Below, piece by piece: positions 7,791-15,849 of a DNA stretch of 54,089 nt. Numbering within the stretch: the stretch's first letter is position 1; each line of letters starts with the position of its first letter. The position numbers and the translations under genes were made by a program. Source of the stretch: an uncultured Clostridium sp. (GTDB taxonomy: Bacteria; Bacillota; Clostridia; TANB77; CAG-508); contig USNR01000003.1 of NCBI GenBank assembly GCA_900556135.1, positions 1 through 54,089 on the forward strand, read 5' to 3'. The notes beneath the pieces are model-generated. The model was not told the origin of the DNA. It made no database searches and saw only the letters and a list, made by a program, of their open reading frames with translations.

Positions 7791-8993
7791 CTAGCAATTA
7801 TTATCTAACCATTTATCAAATTCGTCATAACTTTTCTTTTCATCTCTAATGTCATTCATAAATTGTTTAGCTTCTTTTTTCCAATTCTCATAATCTTTTT
7901 TATAAACTTCTATATCAGGGTTACGTTTTACCAACATAGCTTTTTTAGCATAAATTTTACGATATTTACCATATACCTTATCATTATCTTGCTTAATTCT
8001 TTGAGCAATTTGATTTCCAATATCTTTACAAGTTTGAGAGCCTTTAAATAAATTGTCACAATAACTAACTCTTGGATTATCAGTTATAAAGTATTTACCA
8101 CAGTTCTTACATTTTTTTATGATGTATTTATTTTCTTCTACAAATTTAAACAATGTAATATAAAGTATGGTATAGACACTAGAACTTGTTGCATCAGTTT
8201 CGGCATATACATCAGCAAAATGTTGCCCTGTTGTAAAAAATTCTAACAATTTTTCTTCATTGGTTTCAAGATATTCAGGGACAATTTTATAATTGAAAGC
8301 ATCATTTATTTGAAAATTAGTAACATATGGTTTTAATGTTTTAAAATGTGAAGTGTAATAAATATAAAAACGTATCTTATTAGTCATTGTCCTTGAATTT
8401 TCACGAGGATGTTTGCTGAATATGTAATCAACAAATTCAGAGTAAATCTTTTGAATTTTTATAGCATCTTTTTTTATTGATTTGAAATATTTTTTTCCTA
8501 AATTTTCAATCTCGCTATAACTATAGGACTTATCAATCTTTAAATTCTCTATATCACTTTTTTCAAAATATTTTACATAAGAAGTGAAAAATTTAGTAAA
8601 CCAAACAAAATATTCATCAAAATTAGAGAAATTTGTATTTAAAAAATTAATTAGATTTGTTCCTATGTTATCAATTGAGAAATGGTCTTTTATAAAGAAA
8701 TGACAATTTGGAAGTTCACCTAATTCGTAGTAATGTAGCTTTTTGGGTATATCTAAATGATTTATTTTTCTTTTTATTTCATTTGTAAAAGGTTTGGTTT
8801 TTACATATGTAGTAAATAATTCTTCATATTCTTTATATTCATCTTCAGTTAAGCAATCTTTTACAATATCCAAAACTGAAATACCTTTAGGTAATTTACG
8901 ATCTGGATCACCATACAATAAAGTTATATGTTTGATTTCTTCTTTAGTATTAATACAAATATGTATATCACTATTTATTTTATTTTCTTTCAT
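7791..8993 (-). CDS. DUF6076 protein with C-terminal zinc-ribbon-like motif
   Basis: A 400-aa cytoplasmic protein of unknown function. The N-terminal ~280 residues are mixed helical with no motif I recognise. A cysteine cluster follows (CKNCGKYF ... YCDN ... CKDIG), then a basic helical tail rich in Lys, Tyr and Trp. This tail with a CxxC knuckle is what I know as DUF6076, found in Firmicute mobile elements. It is the first gene of an operon with the SieB-like gene. GGAGG lies directly before the ATG, and the upstream DNA has two GTTAAC sites 26 bp apart. It occupies the place where a repressor often sits, but no helix-turn-helix is apparent. Confidence 0.6.
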   Translation of the reverse strand: MKENKINSDIHICINTKEEIKHITLLYGDPDRKLPKGISVLDIVKDCLTEDEYKEYEELFTTYVKTKPFTNEIKRKINHLDIPKKLHYYELGELPNCHFFIKDHFSIDNIGTNLINFLNTNFSNFDEYFVWFTKFFTSYVKYFEKSDIENLKIDKSYSYSEIENLGKKYFKSIKKDAIKIQKIYSEFVDYIFSKHPRENSRTMTNKIRFYIYYTSHFKTLKPYVTNFQINDAFNYKIVPEYLETNEEKLLEFFTTGQHFADVYAETDATSSSVYTILYITLFKFVEENKYIIKKCKNCGKYFITDNPRVSYCDNLFKGSQTCKDIGNQIAQRIKQDNDKVYGKYRKIYAKKAMLVKRNPDIEVYKKDYENWKKEAKQFMNDIRDEKKSYDEFDKWLDNNC

Positions 8994-9002
8994 AATTCCT
9001 CC

Positions 9003-9034
9003 GTTAACAGCTGTTTTAAAATACTAAAGTTAAC
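9003..9034 (-). promoter_or_regulatory. Paired GTTAAC sites in front of the DUF6076-SieB operon
   Basis: GTTAAC at 9003-9008 and 9029-9034, 26 bp apart. On the minus strand TTGATA precedes the upstream copy and TATTTT lies between the copies (spacer ~15 bp), a weaker promoter but the same operator arrangement as at int. Confidence 0.5.
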
Positions 9035-9060
9035 TTGATATCAAAATAAACAAAAAAGTA

Positions 9061-9101
9061 TTTACATAGTTAACTATTCACAGTATAATGCAAATGTTAA
9101 C
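9061..9101 (+). promoter_or_regulatory. xis-rep promoter with paired GTTAAC operator
   Basis: TTTACA (9061-9066), 17 bp, then TATAAT (9084-9089). GTTAAC at 9069-9074 lies in the spacer and at 9096-9101 just downstream, 27 bp apart. Both flank the -10, as at the int promoter. Confidence 0.7.
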
Positions 9102-9142
9102 AAAAGCCAATGCAAATTTGCAAAAAAACAGGAGGTGGTACT

Positions 9143-9340
9143 ATGGAAGTACAAAAAGTTCAAAGAACAACACTAACGATGAAAGAAGCATCAGAGTATT
9201 TAGGCATTTCATATTGGTTAATTAATCAACTGGTAAGGAAAAAACAAATTCCATATTGCAAAGTTGGTGGAAAATATTTATTTAGAGTACAAGCACTAGA
9301 TGAATATTTAAAAAACATGGAATTACAATCTATGAATTAA
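9143..9340 (+). CDS. xis: Excisionase-family DNA-binding protein
   Basis: A 65-aa MerR/Xis-like winged helix protein. TMKEASEYLGISYWLINQLV is the helix-turn-helix, and IPYCKVGGKYLFR the wing. Such proteins bend DNA at the element ends and set the direction of the integrase reaction, and some act as repressors. I chose the ATG at 9143, preceded by AGGAGGTGG at 9130-9138. The ATG at 9110 has no ribosome-binding site and would put the real one inside the gene. It is first in a rightward operon with the replication genes, under a promoter with the GTTAAC pair. Confidence 0.85.
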   Translation: MEVQKVQRTTLTMKEASEYLGISYWLINQLVRKKQIPYCKVGGKYLFRVQALDEYLKNMELQSMN

Positions 9341-9368
9341 ATTTTAAAGAAAGAGAGGAAAGGAGGAA

Positions 9369-9905
9369 ATGCATAAGATACAATGGTTAAAAATCGATGT
9401 AAATTTATTTGCAAATAGGAAAATTCAAATATTACTGAAAGAGCCTGATGGAGATACATATATTAGAGTATGGCTTCAATTATTAATTTTAGCTATGGAA
9501 TGTAATAAAGAAGGGAAATTACTAATAAGTGATAATAAACCAATGACAATAGAATATTTTTCGAAGATTATGGGAAAGTCTGAAGAAAAAATGCAAGAAA
9601 TTATTAAGAAATTTTTAGAATTAGATATGATTATTTTAGATAGAGATGTGTACAAAATAAAAAACTGGAATGAATATCAAAGTATTAAAACTTATGAAAA
9701 ATATAAGGAACAAGCTAGATTAAGGCAACAAAAATATCGTGAAAAAAAGAAAAGTGAAAATGAAAAAAGTGATGTTACAGTAACGTTATGTAACGGAGAA
9801 GAAAAAAAGAATAAAGAAATAAGAATTAAGAATAAAGAAGATAAGAAAAAAGAAATAAGAAAGGAAGAAGAGAACACAAATGGATTTAGAAAATATGAAA
9901 TGTAA
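9369..9905 (+). CDS. Phage-type replisome organizer, N-terminal domain protein
   Basis: The first ~120 residues (IQWLKIDVNLFANRKIQIL, YIRVWLQLLILAME, YFSKIMGKSEE) match the replisome-organizer N-terminal winged helix, which binds a phage or island origin. A highly basic tail follows (QQKYREKKKSE, runs of KK/EE), likely linking to the loader or DNA. AGGAGG is 4 nt before the ATG. Its last 26 bases overlap the start of the DnaC-like gene, indicating translational coupling. The 178-aa length is short for the family (usually 230-280), with no clear C-terminal domain. Confidence 0.85.
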   Translation: MHKIQWLKIDVNLFANRKIQILLKEPDGDTYIRVWLQLLILAMECNKEGKLLISDNKPMTIEYFSKIMGKSEEKMQEIIKKFLELDMIILDRDVYKIKNWNEYQSIKTYEKYKEQARLRQQKYREKKKSENEKSDVTVTLCNGEEKKNKEIRIKNKEDKKKEIRKEEENTNGFRKYEM

Positions 9906-10707
9906 ATCTAAAGATGAAATTTTCCACAATAAATGCAAATTCTGTGGAAAAGATTTAAAACAAATAGGTTTAGATTATTTATATACAAATATACCCTTAA
10001 GTTCAATAGAGTATGAAAGATGCAATTGTAAACAATCAAAAGCTTATTGGAATGAAATAGATTTAAAAGAAGAAATACAAAAGAAAAGGAAACATTTTGA
10101 ACAAATGATTAGGCAATTTTATATACAAAATTATAGTAGTAAACGAATACAAGATTATCAATTTAAAAACTTAATAATAACAGAAAATAATAAGAAAGAA
10201 ATAGAAATTGCAAAAGATTTTACAGAAAAATGTATAAATAAAAATCAAAAAAATGGACTTATTATTACTGGAAAATCTGGAGTTGGAAAAACACATTTAG
10301 CAACAGCTATTTTAAATGAACTAACTGAAAAAGATATGCTAGTTTTAATGGGAAGACTAATTTTATTGCTGGATGTAATTAAAGATACTTTTAAAGATTT
10401 TTCAAGTAAAGAAAAAGACATAATTGAATTATATTCTAAGGTTGATATGCTTATAATTGATGATTTAGGAACAGAAAGAATTAGTAACTGGGCATTAGAA
10501 AAACTATATACAATTATAGAAAATAGAAATGAAAACAAATTACCAATTATAGTAACAACTAGATTTGATAAAGAGAGTTTATTAGATAGATTTTATCAAA
10601 GTGAAGATGAAGAATTAGCTGATGCTGTTATTGAAAAGTTATATCAATTTTGCTATGGAATTGAACTAAAAAATATTATGAATATGAAAAAGAAAAAGTT
10701 AGTATAA
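9880..10707 (+). CDS. DnaC/IstB-like helicase loader ATPase
   Basis: An AAA+ ATPase that would load the replicative helicase at the element origin. An N-terminal zinc-binding segment (CKFCGKDL ... CNCKQS) precedes the ATPase core: Walker A GKSGVGKTH, Walker B MLIIDDLGTER, and sensor I PIIVTTRFD. The 275-aa length is typical of phage DnaC proteins. The gene begins inside the end of the replisome organizer gene (ATG at 9880, weak AGGAAG upstream). Confidence 0.88.
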   Translation: MDLENMKCKSKDEIFHNKCKFCGKDLKQIGLDYLYTNIPLSSIEYERCNCKQSKAYWNEIDLKEEIQKKRKHFEQMIRQFYIQNYSSKRIQDYQFKNLIITENNKKEIEIAKDFTEKCINKNQKNGLIITGKSGVGKTHLATAILNELTEKDMLVLMGRLILLLDVIKDTFKDFSSKEKDIIELYSKVDMLIIDDLGTERISNWALEKLYTIIENRNENKLPIIVTTRFDKESLLDRFYQSEDEELADAVIEKLYQFCYGIELKNIMNMKKKKLV

Positions 10708-10777
10708 GCGACTAAACTAAATACTAACTTAATCCAAAAACTAATATTATTATAAAATATTTATGCATAAAAGTAAA

Positions 10778-10821
10778 GCAAAAAAGTTCATGTTTTTAAT
10801 TTAGAAATTTGGACTTTTTGC
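10778..10821 (+). terminator. Terminator after the replication operon
   Basis: GCAAAAAAGTTCA (10778-10790) pairs with TGGACTTTTTGC (10810-10821) with one bulged A. The T-rich 3' arm gives the U-tract. Confidence 0.6.
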
Positions 10822-10856
10822 AATTATTTAAAAAAAAATAAGAGAGTTTTTATAAA

Positions 10857-11023
10857 AATTTTATCGCTCGGAGAGCAAAAAGGGTATTAGGGCATTTTGC
10901 CCTAAACAGCAAAAAGGGTGTCAAGACACCACGCTGGCGAATATTGGGCACCAAAAATGCCACACTATTCGGAGCAAAATAAATTTTGCTAATTATTAAT
11001 GCTTCGTAAACTAGCATTAATAA
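10857..11023. other. Hairpin-rich, GC-richer intergenic segment: candidate element origin
   Basis: The 342-bp gap 10708-11049 has no gene. Inside it is a clearly GC-richer patch with serial perfect hairpins: AGGGCA/TGCCCT around 10890-10903, GGTGTC/GACACC around 10918-10931, AGCAAAAT/ATTTTGCT (10973-10980/10983-10990) and the 11-bp TTATTAATGCT/AGCATTAATAA (10993-11003/11013-11023). Directly after a phage-type replisome organizer and loader, an origin is the natural guess. A structured RNA or single-strand origin would also fit. No clear iterons were seen. Confidence 0.4.
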
Positions 11024-11049
11024 ATTTTTATAGCAAGGAAGTGGTGAAA

Positions 11050-11673
11050 ATGTGGAGAGATTCAGAACAAATTTTAGATAGTATTTTTTTATCATATAAT
11101 AAAATTTTAAAAAGATTACAACTATCAGGAATAACAACAAAACATGGTAAAGAAGTAAAGCATTTAGATTTAAGAAAAGCTGTAGATGTTATGTTAAAAA
11201 AACATCCAACTTGTAGATGGAGAAGTGAAAAAGTAAGAAGTAGAAAATATTTTATTTTAGTAGAAGGGTATTACTGGATAAAATTTGTGTATTTTGAAAA
11301 AGAAAAATCTTTAATAGATACTGATGTAGAATTTTTTGAAACCAGAATTAAATTGTATGAAGATTTTTTGAAAGTAGAGCATAATGAAAATTGGTGTAAT
11401 GAAGATATGGACATAAAACAACTAAAAAAATACTTTAATAGAGCAGAATCTAGTATAAGGAAAGCAATTAAAAAAATGTGTGATAAGGGATTTAGTAATT
11501 ATAAATATTTAGATAATAATAAAGTTATTATTTCAAGAAAAGGAGTTGAATGGATTTGTAAAAATGTATTTAAGCAAAAGCATTTAGAGTTATTGGAGAA
11601 ATATAAAATGGAGTTAACGGAGTTGTATATTAAAGCAGGTTATCCATATGATCATTTTTTTGGAAGAAATTAA
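11050..11673 (+). CDS. Hypothetical element protein, 207 aa
   Basis: I do not recognise a family. It is a soluble, basic, mostly helical protein. LKKYFNRAESSIRKAIKKM followed by a short strand segment could be a winged helix-turn-helix in the C-terminal half. The start at 11050 is supported by AAGGAAGTGG at about 11035-11044. An in-frame ATG further upstream (10999) lies inside the hairpin region. It sits between the possible origin and the cargo block, so it may belong to the element core (replication or regulation), but that is position-based inference. Confidence 0.55.
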   Translation: MWRDSEQILDSIFLSYNKILKRLQLSGITTKHGKEVKHLDLRKAVDVMLKKHPTCRWRSEKVRSRKYFILVEGYYWIKFVYFEKEKSLIDTDVEFFETRIKLYEDFLKVEHNENWCNEDMDIKQLKKYFNRAESSIRKAIKKMCDKGFSNYKYLDNNKVIISRKGVEWICKNVFKQKHLELLEKYKMELTELYIKAGYPYDHFFGRN

Positions 11674-11760
11674 TTGTAAATATTTACAAGTATCTGTTGA
11701 GAAAATTGTCATTTTATGATATAAAATATACTAGAGTTATTATAAATGAGGGTGAATAAA

Positions 11761-13200
11761 ATGACAAAATTTTCTGAATTTTTTAAATTAAAAAAAAGTC
11801 AAGTAGAACTAGATTTTGTGGATATATTTGTGGATGGGGATATTCCATTATTTGTTGATCCTTATTTTATAAGTAGAAGAAATGATGAATGGAGTATAAA
11901 TGCTACAAAGGAGATTAGGGAATTTTTTCAAAAAATAATAGAAAATATTAATACAAATCCAAAACTATGTAAATATATGTTAGAGCATTTAAATGAACCA
12001 AATGAAACTCGATTAGGTTTATCAAGGGGAAAACCAAATGGTAAAGGAATTAATAAGAAGCAAGCTAATGATTTATATAACAAATTATCAAAAAGCAAAG
12101 CTGTTACAACGGGATTTATTCAAGATATATCTGAATGTGAATTGATGGTGGAAGGCATAGGTGATGATAAAATTTCAGATATGACAATTAATATAATTAG
12201 AAAGTATTTAATTGACTATACACAAGAACAATGCAAAAATCTAAATATTAAAATGTATAATGTACCAAGTGGATTTATTTGGAACAAAGAGACTGAAAGA
12301 TGGGAAAATAAATATGTCGAACTTCCATGTGTAAATAACAAAAAAATAATTTTAGTGCCTAAATGGATAGTTGTACAAACGCCAATTATCAATTCTAGAG
12401 AATATTATAATAAAGAAGTTTTAGAATATTTACAAAGGGAACATATAAATGCAAATAGCTCATTAGTAGAAACATTAAAATCAGGAGAAAAAAGAGTTAC
12501 AAAAAAGAAATTAAAAGAGCAATCTCAATATAAATTAAAGAAAGATTTTCTGTATAAAATCAGTAATGAACATCCTGAATTATTAGATCAATATAGAAAA
12601 AGAAAAGGAAATATGCCTATAAAATATGCATGGAAAAGGAAGGATATAGAAGAAATAGAAAAAGAAATTGCAAAGAGTTTAAGAAATAAAATTAAAAAAA
12701 TAGATCCTGGCAAAAAAGATGAAAATCTATTTCAAGATTATTGTATTGGTGCATTAGAATTTATATTTTATCCTAATTTTATAAAACCTAAAAAAGAAGA
12801 TAGAATACATAATGGAAGAAAAAGAATTGATATTACATATTTAAATGCAGCAAATGATGGATTCTTTTATAATATGAGAACATCCCCTAATATTATAGCA
12901 AATAAAATAGTGGTTGAATGCAAGAATTATAATCATGATCCAGAAAATCCCGAAATAGATCAAGTGTCAGGAAGATTTTTTCCAACCATTGGAAAATTTG
13001 GAATTATGATGGCTAGAAACTTTGAAAATAGAAAGTTGTTTATAGACAGATGCAGAGATACATTAAAAGATAGTAGAGGATTAGTTATACCAATAGTAGA
13101 TGAAGATATAATAAATTTATTGAAAATGATTGAAAAGCAAGAAAGAGAAAGTATTGATGGATATATGTATAATATTTATTCTGAAATTTTGAAAGATTAG
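11761..13200 (+). CDS. PD-(D/E)XK-type nuclease protein, putative defence gene
   Basis: A 479-aa protein whose C-terminal ~150 residues carry a restriction-endonuclease-like core: Glu in a helix (GALEFIF), then RKRIDITY (Asp357) and VVECKNY (Glu386, Lys388), followed by QVSGRF and IGKFGIMMARNF as in Mrr-like folds. The N-terminal part (FSEFFKLKKSQVELDFVDIF, DIPLFVDPYFI) belongs to a family I have seen but cannot name. I chose the ATG at 11761, 8 nt after GAGGGTG; the ATG at 11746 has no such site. The MazG-like gene follows after 13 bp. Cleavage of foreign DNA is inferred, not shown. Confidence 0.7.
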   Translation: MTKFSEFFKLKKSQVELDFVDIFVDGDIPLFVDPYFISRRNDEWSINATKEIREFFQKIIENINTNPKLCKYMLEHLNEPNETRLGLSRGKPNGKGINKKQANDLYNKLSKSKAVTTGFIQDISECELMVEGIGDDKISDMTINIIRKYLIDYTQEQCKNLNIKMYNVPSGFIWNKETERWENKYVELPCVNNKKIILVPKWIVVQTPIINSREYYNKEVLEYLQREHINANSSLVETLKSGEKRVTKKKLKEQSQYKLKKDFLYKISNEHPELLDQYRKRKGNMPIKYAWKRKDIEEIEKEIAKSLRNKIKKIDPGKKDENLFQDYCIGALEFIFYPNFIKPKKEDRIHNGRKRIDITYLNAANDGFFYNMRTSPNIIANKIVVECKNYNHDPENPEIDQVSGRFFPTIGKFGIMMARNFENRKLFIDRCRDTLKDSRGLVIPIVDEDIINLLKMIEKQERESIDGYMYNIYSEILKD

Positions 13201-13213
13201 AGGTAAAAGATTT

Positions 13214-13531
13214 ATGGAAGAAATAATAAAAGAAATAAAAAAATTTAATAAAGAAAGAGATTGGGATAAATTTCATTCACCAGAAAATTTAGCAAAATCA
13301 ATTTCGATAGAGGCAGGAGAATTATTAGAGTGCTTTCAATGGGATAGTGAAAATTACAATAAAGAAGAAGTATGCGAAGAATTAGCAGATGTATTTACAT
13401 ATTGTATTCAAATGGCTATGAAATTAAATGTTAATCCAAAAGATATAATATTAAAGAAATTAGAAAAAACAAAGAAAAAATATCCAGTAGAAAAAGCAAA
13501 GGGTGTAAGTACAAAATATAATAAGCTATAA
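13214..13531 (+). CDS. MazG-like nucleotide pyrophosphohydrolase
   Basis: A small all-alpha NTP pyrophosphatase of the MazG/dCTPase superfamily, 105 aa. The metal-binding signature is visible: EAGELLECFQW followed ~20 residues later by EELADVFTYCI (ExxE ... ExxD). Relatives hydrolyse (d)NTPs to monophosphates, and phage-defence examples act on nucleotide pools. It is tightly packed between the nuclease gene (13 bp) and the DUF2075 gene (25 bp), so it belongs to one operon. The pairing of this enzyme with a DUF2075 helicase recurs in Firmicute islands, to my knowledge. Confidence 0.85.
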   Translation: MEEIIKEIKKFNKERDWDKFHSPENLAKSISIEAGELLECFQWDSENYNKEEVCEELADVFTYCIQMAMKLNVNPKDIILKKLEKTKKKYPVEKAKGVSTKYNKL

Positions 13532-13556
13532 AGATATAATTATGGGGGCAATTATT

Positions 13557-15500
13557 ATGATAGTATATGAGGCAACGAAACAATCTTTTTTAGAAGATGT
13601 ATATAATGATCAAGTAGCCAAAAAAATAAAAGCAAGATTAGGATTTAATGTAGGTAGTAGTGAAAATGAATCTTGGATAGATACAGCAAATCATATGGAA
13701 AAAATATTAAGAGATAATATATTTCCAAATGATATTTCTGTAGCAATGGAATTTAAATTATATAATTCAAAATTAAGAGTGGATTTTATAATATGTGGAT
13801 TAAACGAAGAGAAGGAACACACAATTATAGTAATAGAATTCAAAAGGTGGAATAGTGCTAAAGTAGTTACAGATAGAGATGATATGGTTGAAGTAAAAGC
13901 ATATGGTATAGTACAACATCCTTCATATCAAGCACTTTCATATGCAAAAATTATGAAAAATTTCTATGCGGCTGCAGAAGAAGAAAAAATGGATATAATT
14001 CCATGTTCGTGTTTACATAGATATGAAAAAACAGAAAATGATGCTATAACAAACAATCAATATAGAAGCCTTTTAAAAGAGTCACCAATTTTTTTGAATG
14101 GAGAGAATGATAAGCTAAAAGAATTTATTAGAAAACATATAAAATATGGAGATAATAAGGAAACATTATATATACTAGAAGAAGGGGGAATCAAACCTTC
14201 AAAACAATTACAGGATAATATATTAAATATGCTAAATGGTAAAGAAGAATTTTCTATGGTTGATTTACAAAAGGATGTATTTGAAGAAGCAAAAAGATTA
14301 GCAAAATTATCAAAAAAAGATGGTAAGAAAAGAGTTTATATAGTAGAAGGTGGACCTGGTACAGGAAAGTCTGTAATTGCAATAAATTTACTAGGACAAT
14401 TTTTGGGAAAGTATGGAATGAACTGTCAGTATATAACAAAAAATCAAACACCAAGAGATGTTTATTCTGTTCAATTAAAAGGAACATATAAAAAGACTGA
14501 AATTGATAATCTATTTTGTGGGTCAGGATCATATATAAATGAAAAAAGCAATGAGTTTGATGCATTGATCGTTGATGAAGCACATAGACTTACCGAAAAG
14601 ACAGGATTCCTAAAAAGAGGAGAGAATCAAATAAAAGAGATTATTAATGCTACTAGATTTGCAATATTTTTTATTGATTCAAAGCAACATATACATATAG
14701 ATGATTATGGAACAAAAGAAAGAATAGAATTTTTTGCTAAAGAATTAAATGCTGAAATATCATATGGAAAATTAAATGCTCAATTTAGATGCGGAGGAGC
14801 TGAAAAATTTATAGATTGGGTAGAAAGCTCTCTACAGTATGGTGACGTGACTGATGAAGAAATAGATATGACATTTCTTAAAGATTATAGAGTTAAAGTT
14901 TTTGATAATCCAAATGAGCTAAAAGAACAAATTATTAGATGTAATAATATTAAGAATAAATCAAGAATATTGGCAGGATACTGCTGGGATTGGATTTCAA
15001 AAGAAGATCCTAAAGGTGATAAATATGACATAGAGATACCAGAATATGATTTTAAAATGAAATGGAATTTTAATAAAACAATTTGGGCAATAGATAAAGA
15101 TTCTGTTGAACAAGCTGGTTGCATACATACATCACAAGGATTAGAATTTGACTATGTTGGAGTAATTATAGGAAAAGATTTACGATATGAAAACGGAAAA
15201 ATTATAACAGATTTTAAAGAAAGAGCATCAACAGATAAATCTTTATCTGGAATAAAGAAGATGTATAAAGAAAATCCAGAAGGAGCTTTAAAATTGGCAG
15301 ATGAAATTATAAAAAATACATATAGGACATTATTAACAAGAGGACAAAATGGGTGTTATATATACTGCGAAGACAAAGCTTTATCTGAATATTTAAAAAA
15401 CAGATTGACTACAGCCAAAGAAATAATTTACCCAGTAGATGAAGAAGGACACAGTAAATTAATGGTAGCTGAGGATAGTGAAGAATATAGGTATGACTAA
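13557..15500 (+). CDS. DUF2075 (Schlafen-like helicase) protein with N-terminal nuclease-like domain
   Basis: 647 aa. The N-terminal ~120 residues contain RVDFIICG (Asp76) and IVIEFKRW (Glu94, Lys96), a PD-(D/E)XK pattern. The remainder is a superfamily 1 helicase-type ATPase: Walker A EGGPGTGKS (from residue 264), Walker B ALIVDEAHRL, motif III-like FFIDSKQ, CIHTSQGLEFDYVGVI (motif V-like) and a C-terminal YRTLLTRGQNGCYIYC. The start was set at 13557, 8 nt after GGGGGC; the ATG at 13542 has no such site. Nucleic-acid processing coupled to ATP hydrolysis is expected. A defence role follows from context. Confidence 0.82.
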   Translation: MIVYEATKQSFLEDVYNDQVAKKIKARLGFNVGSSENESWIDTANHMEKILRDNIFPNDISVAMEFKLYNSKLRVDFIICGLNEEKEHTIIVIEFKRWNSAKVVTDRDDMVEVKAYGIVQHPSYQALSYAKIMKNFYAAAEEEKMDIIPCSCLHRYEKTENDAITNNQYRSLLKESPIFLNGENDKLKEFIRKHIKYGDNKETLYILEEGGIKPSKQLQDNILNMLNGKEEFSMVDLQKDVFEEAKRLAKLSKKDGKKRVYIVEGGPGTGKSVIAINLLGQFLGKYGMNCQYITKNQTPRDVYSVQLKGTYKKTEIDNLFCGSGSYINEKSNEFDALIVDEAHRLTEKTGFLKRGENQIKEIINATRFAIFFIDSKQHIHIDDYGTKERIEFFAKELNAEISYGKLNAQFRCGGAEKFIDWVESSLQYGDVTDEEIDMTFLKDYRVKVFDNPNELKEQIIRCNNIKNKSRILAGYCWDWISKEDPKGDKYDIEIPEYDFKMKWNFNKTIWAIDKDSVEQAGCIHTSQGLEFDYVGVIIGKDLRYENGKIITDFKERASTDKSLSGIKKMYKENPEGALKLADEIIKNTYRTLLTRGQNGCYIYCEDKALSEYLKNRLTTAKEIIYPVDEEGHSKLMVAEDSEEYRYD

Positions 15501-15527
15501 TAGGAACGAATATAAGGAATGATGATT

Positions 15528-15713
15528 ATGAAAATTAAATGCTTAATTTGTGGAGATATAATTGAATCAAAAAGTTTACATGATTTTGTTACTTGCAAAT
15601 GTGAATCATGTTATATTGATGGTGGAAATTATTATTCACATATTGGCGCAAAAGATTTTAGTAAGATTATTAAGATTTTAGATGATGGAACAGTAGTTAA
15701 AGGTAAAGAATGA
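15528..15713 (+). CDS. DUF7695-like small zinc-binding protein, 61 aa
   Basis: A short cysteine-rich protein: CLICGDII, then CKCESCYIDGG and YYSHIGAKDF. Five cysteines can make one zinc knuckle, and the IDGG turn with the following Tyr-rich strand is typical of a family I know as DUF7695, often found beside DUF2075 genes. Function unknown. The ATG at 15528 is 9 nt after AAGGA; the ATGs at 15519 and 15522 are too close to it. It is the last gene before a strong terminator, so it closes the nuclease-MazG-DUF2075 operon. Confidence 0.7.
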   Translation: MKIKCLICGDIIESKSLHDFVTCKCESCYIDGGNYYSHIGAKDFSKIIKILDDGTVVKGKE

Positions 15714-15732
15714 TATGTATCAATGACAAAAG

Positions 15733-15779
15733 AAAAGCAAAATAATAGTAATTATATATTACAGAATTATTTTGCTTTT
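15733..15779 (+). terminator. Terminator closing the nuclease-MazG-DUF2075 operon
   Basis: AAAAGCAAAATAAT (15733-15746) pairs perfectly with ATTATTTTGCTTTT (15766-15779). It would work in both directions. Confidence 0.8.
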
Positions 15780-15849
15780 ATTGATAATAAAATACAAGTT
15801 TCGACAAATTAATATTATGTATTGTAATAAAATAAAAAGGGAGAAAAGT

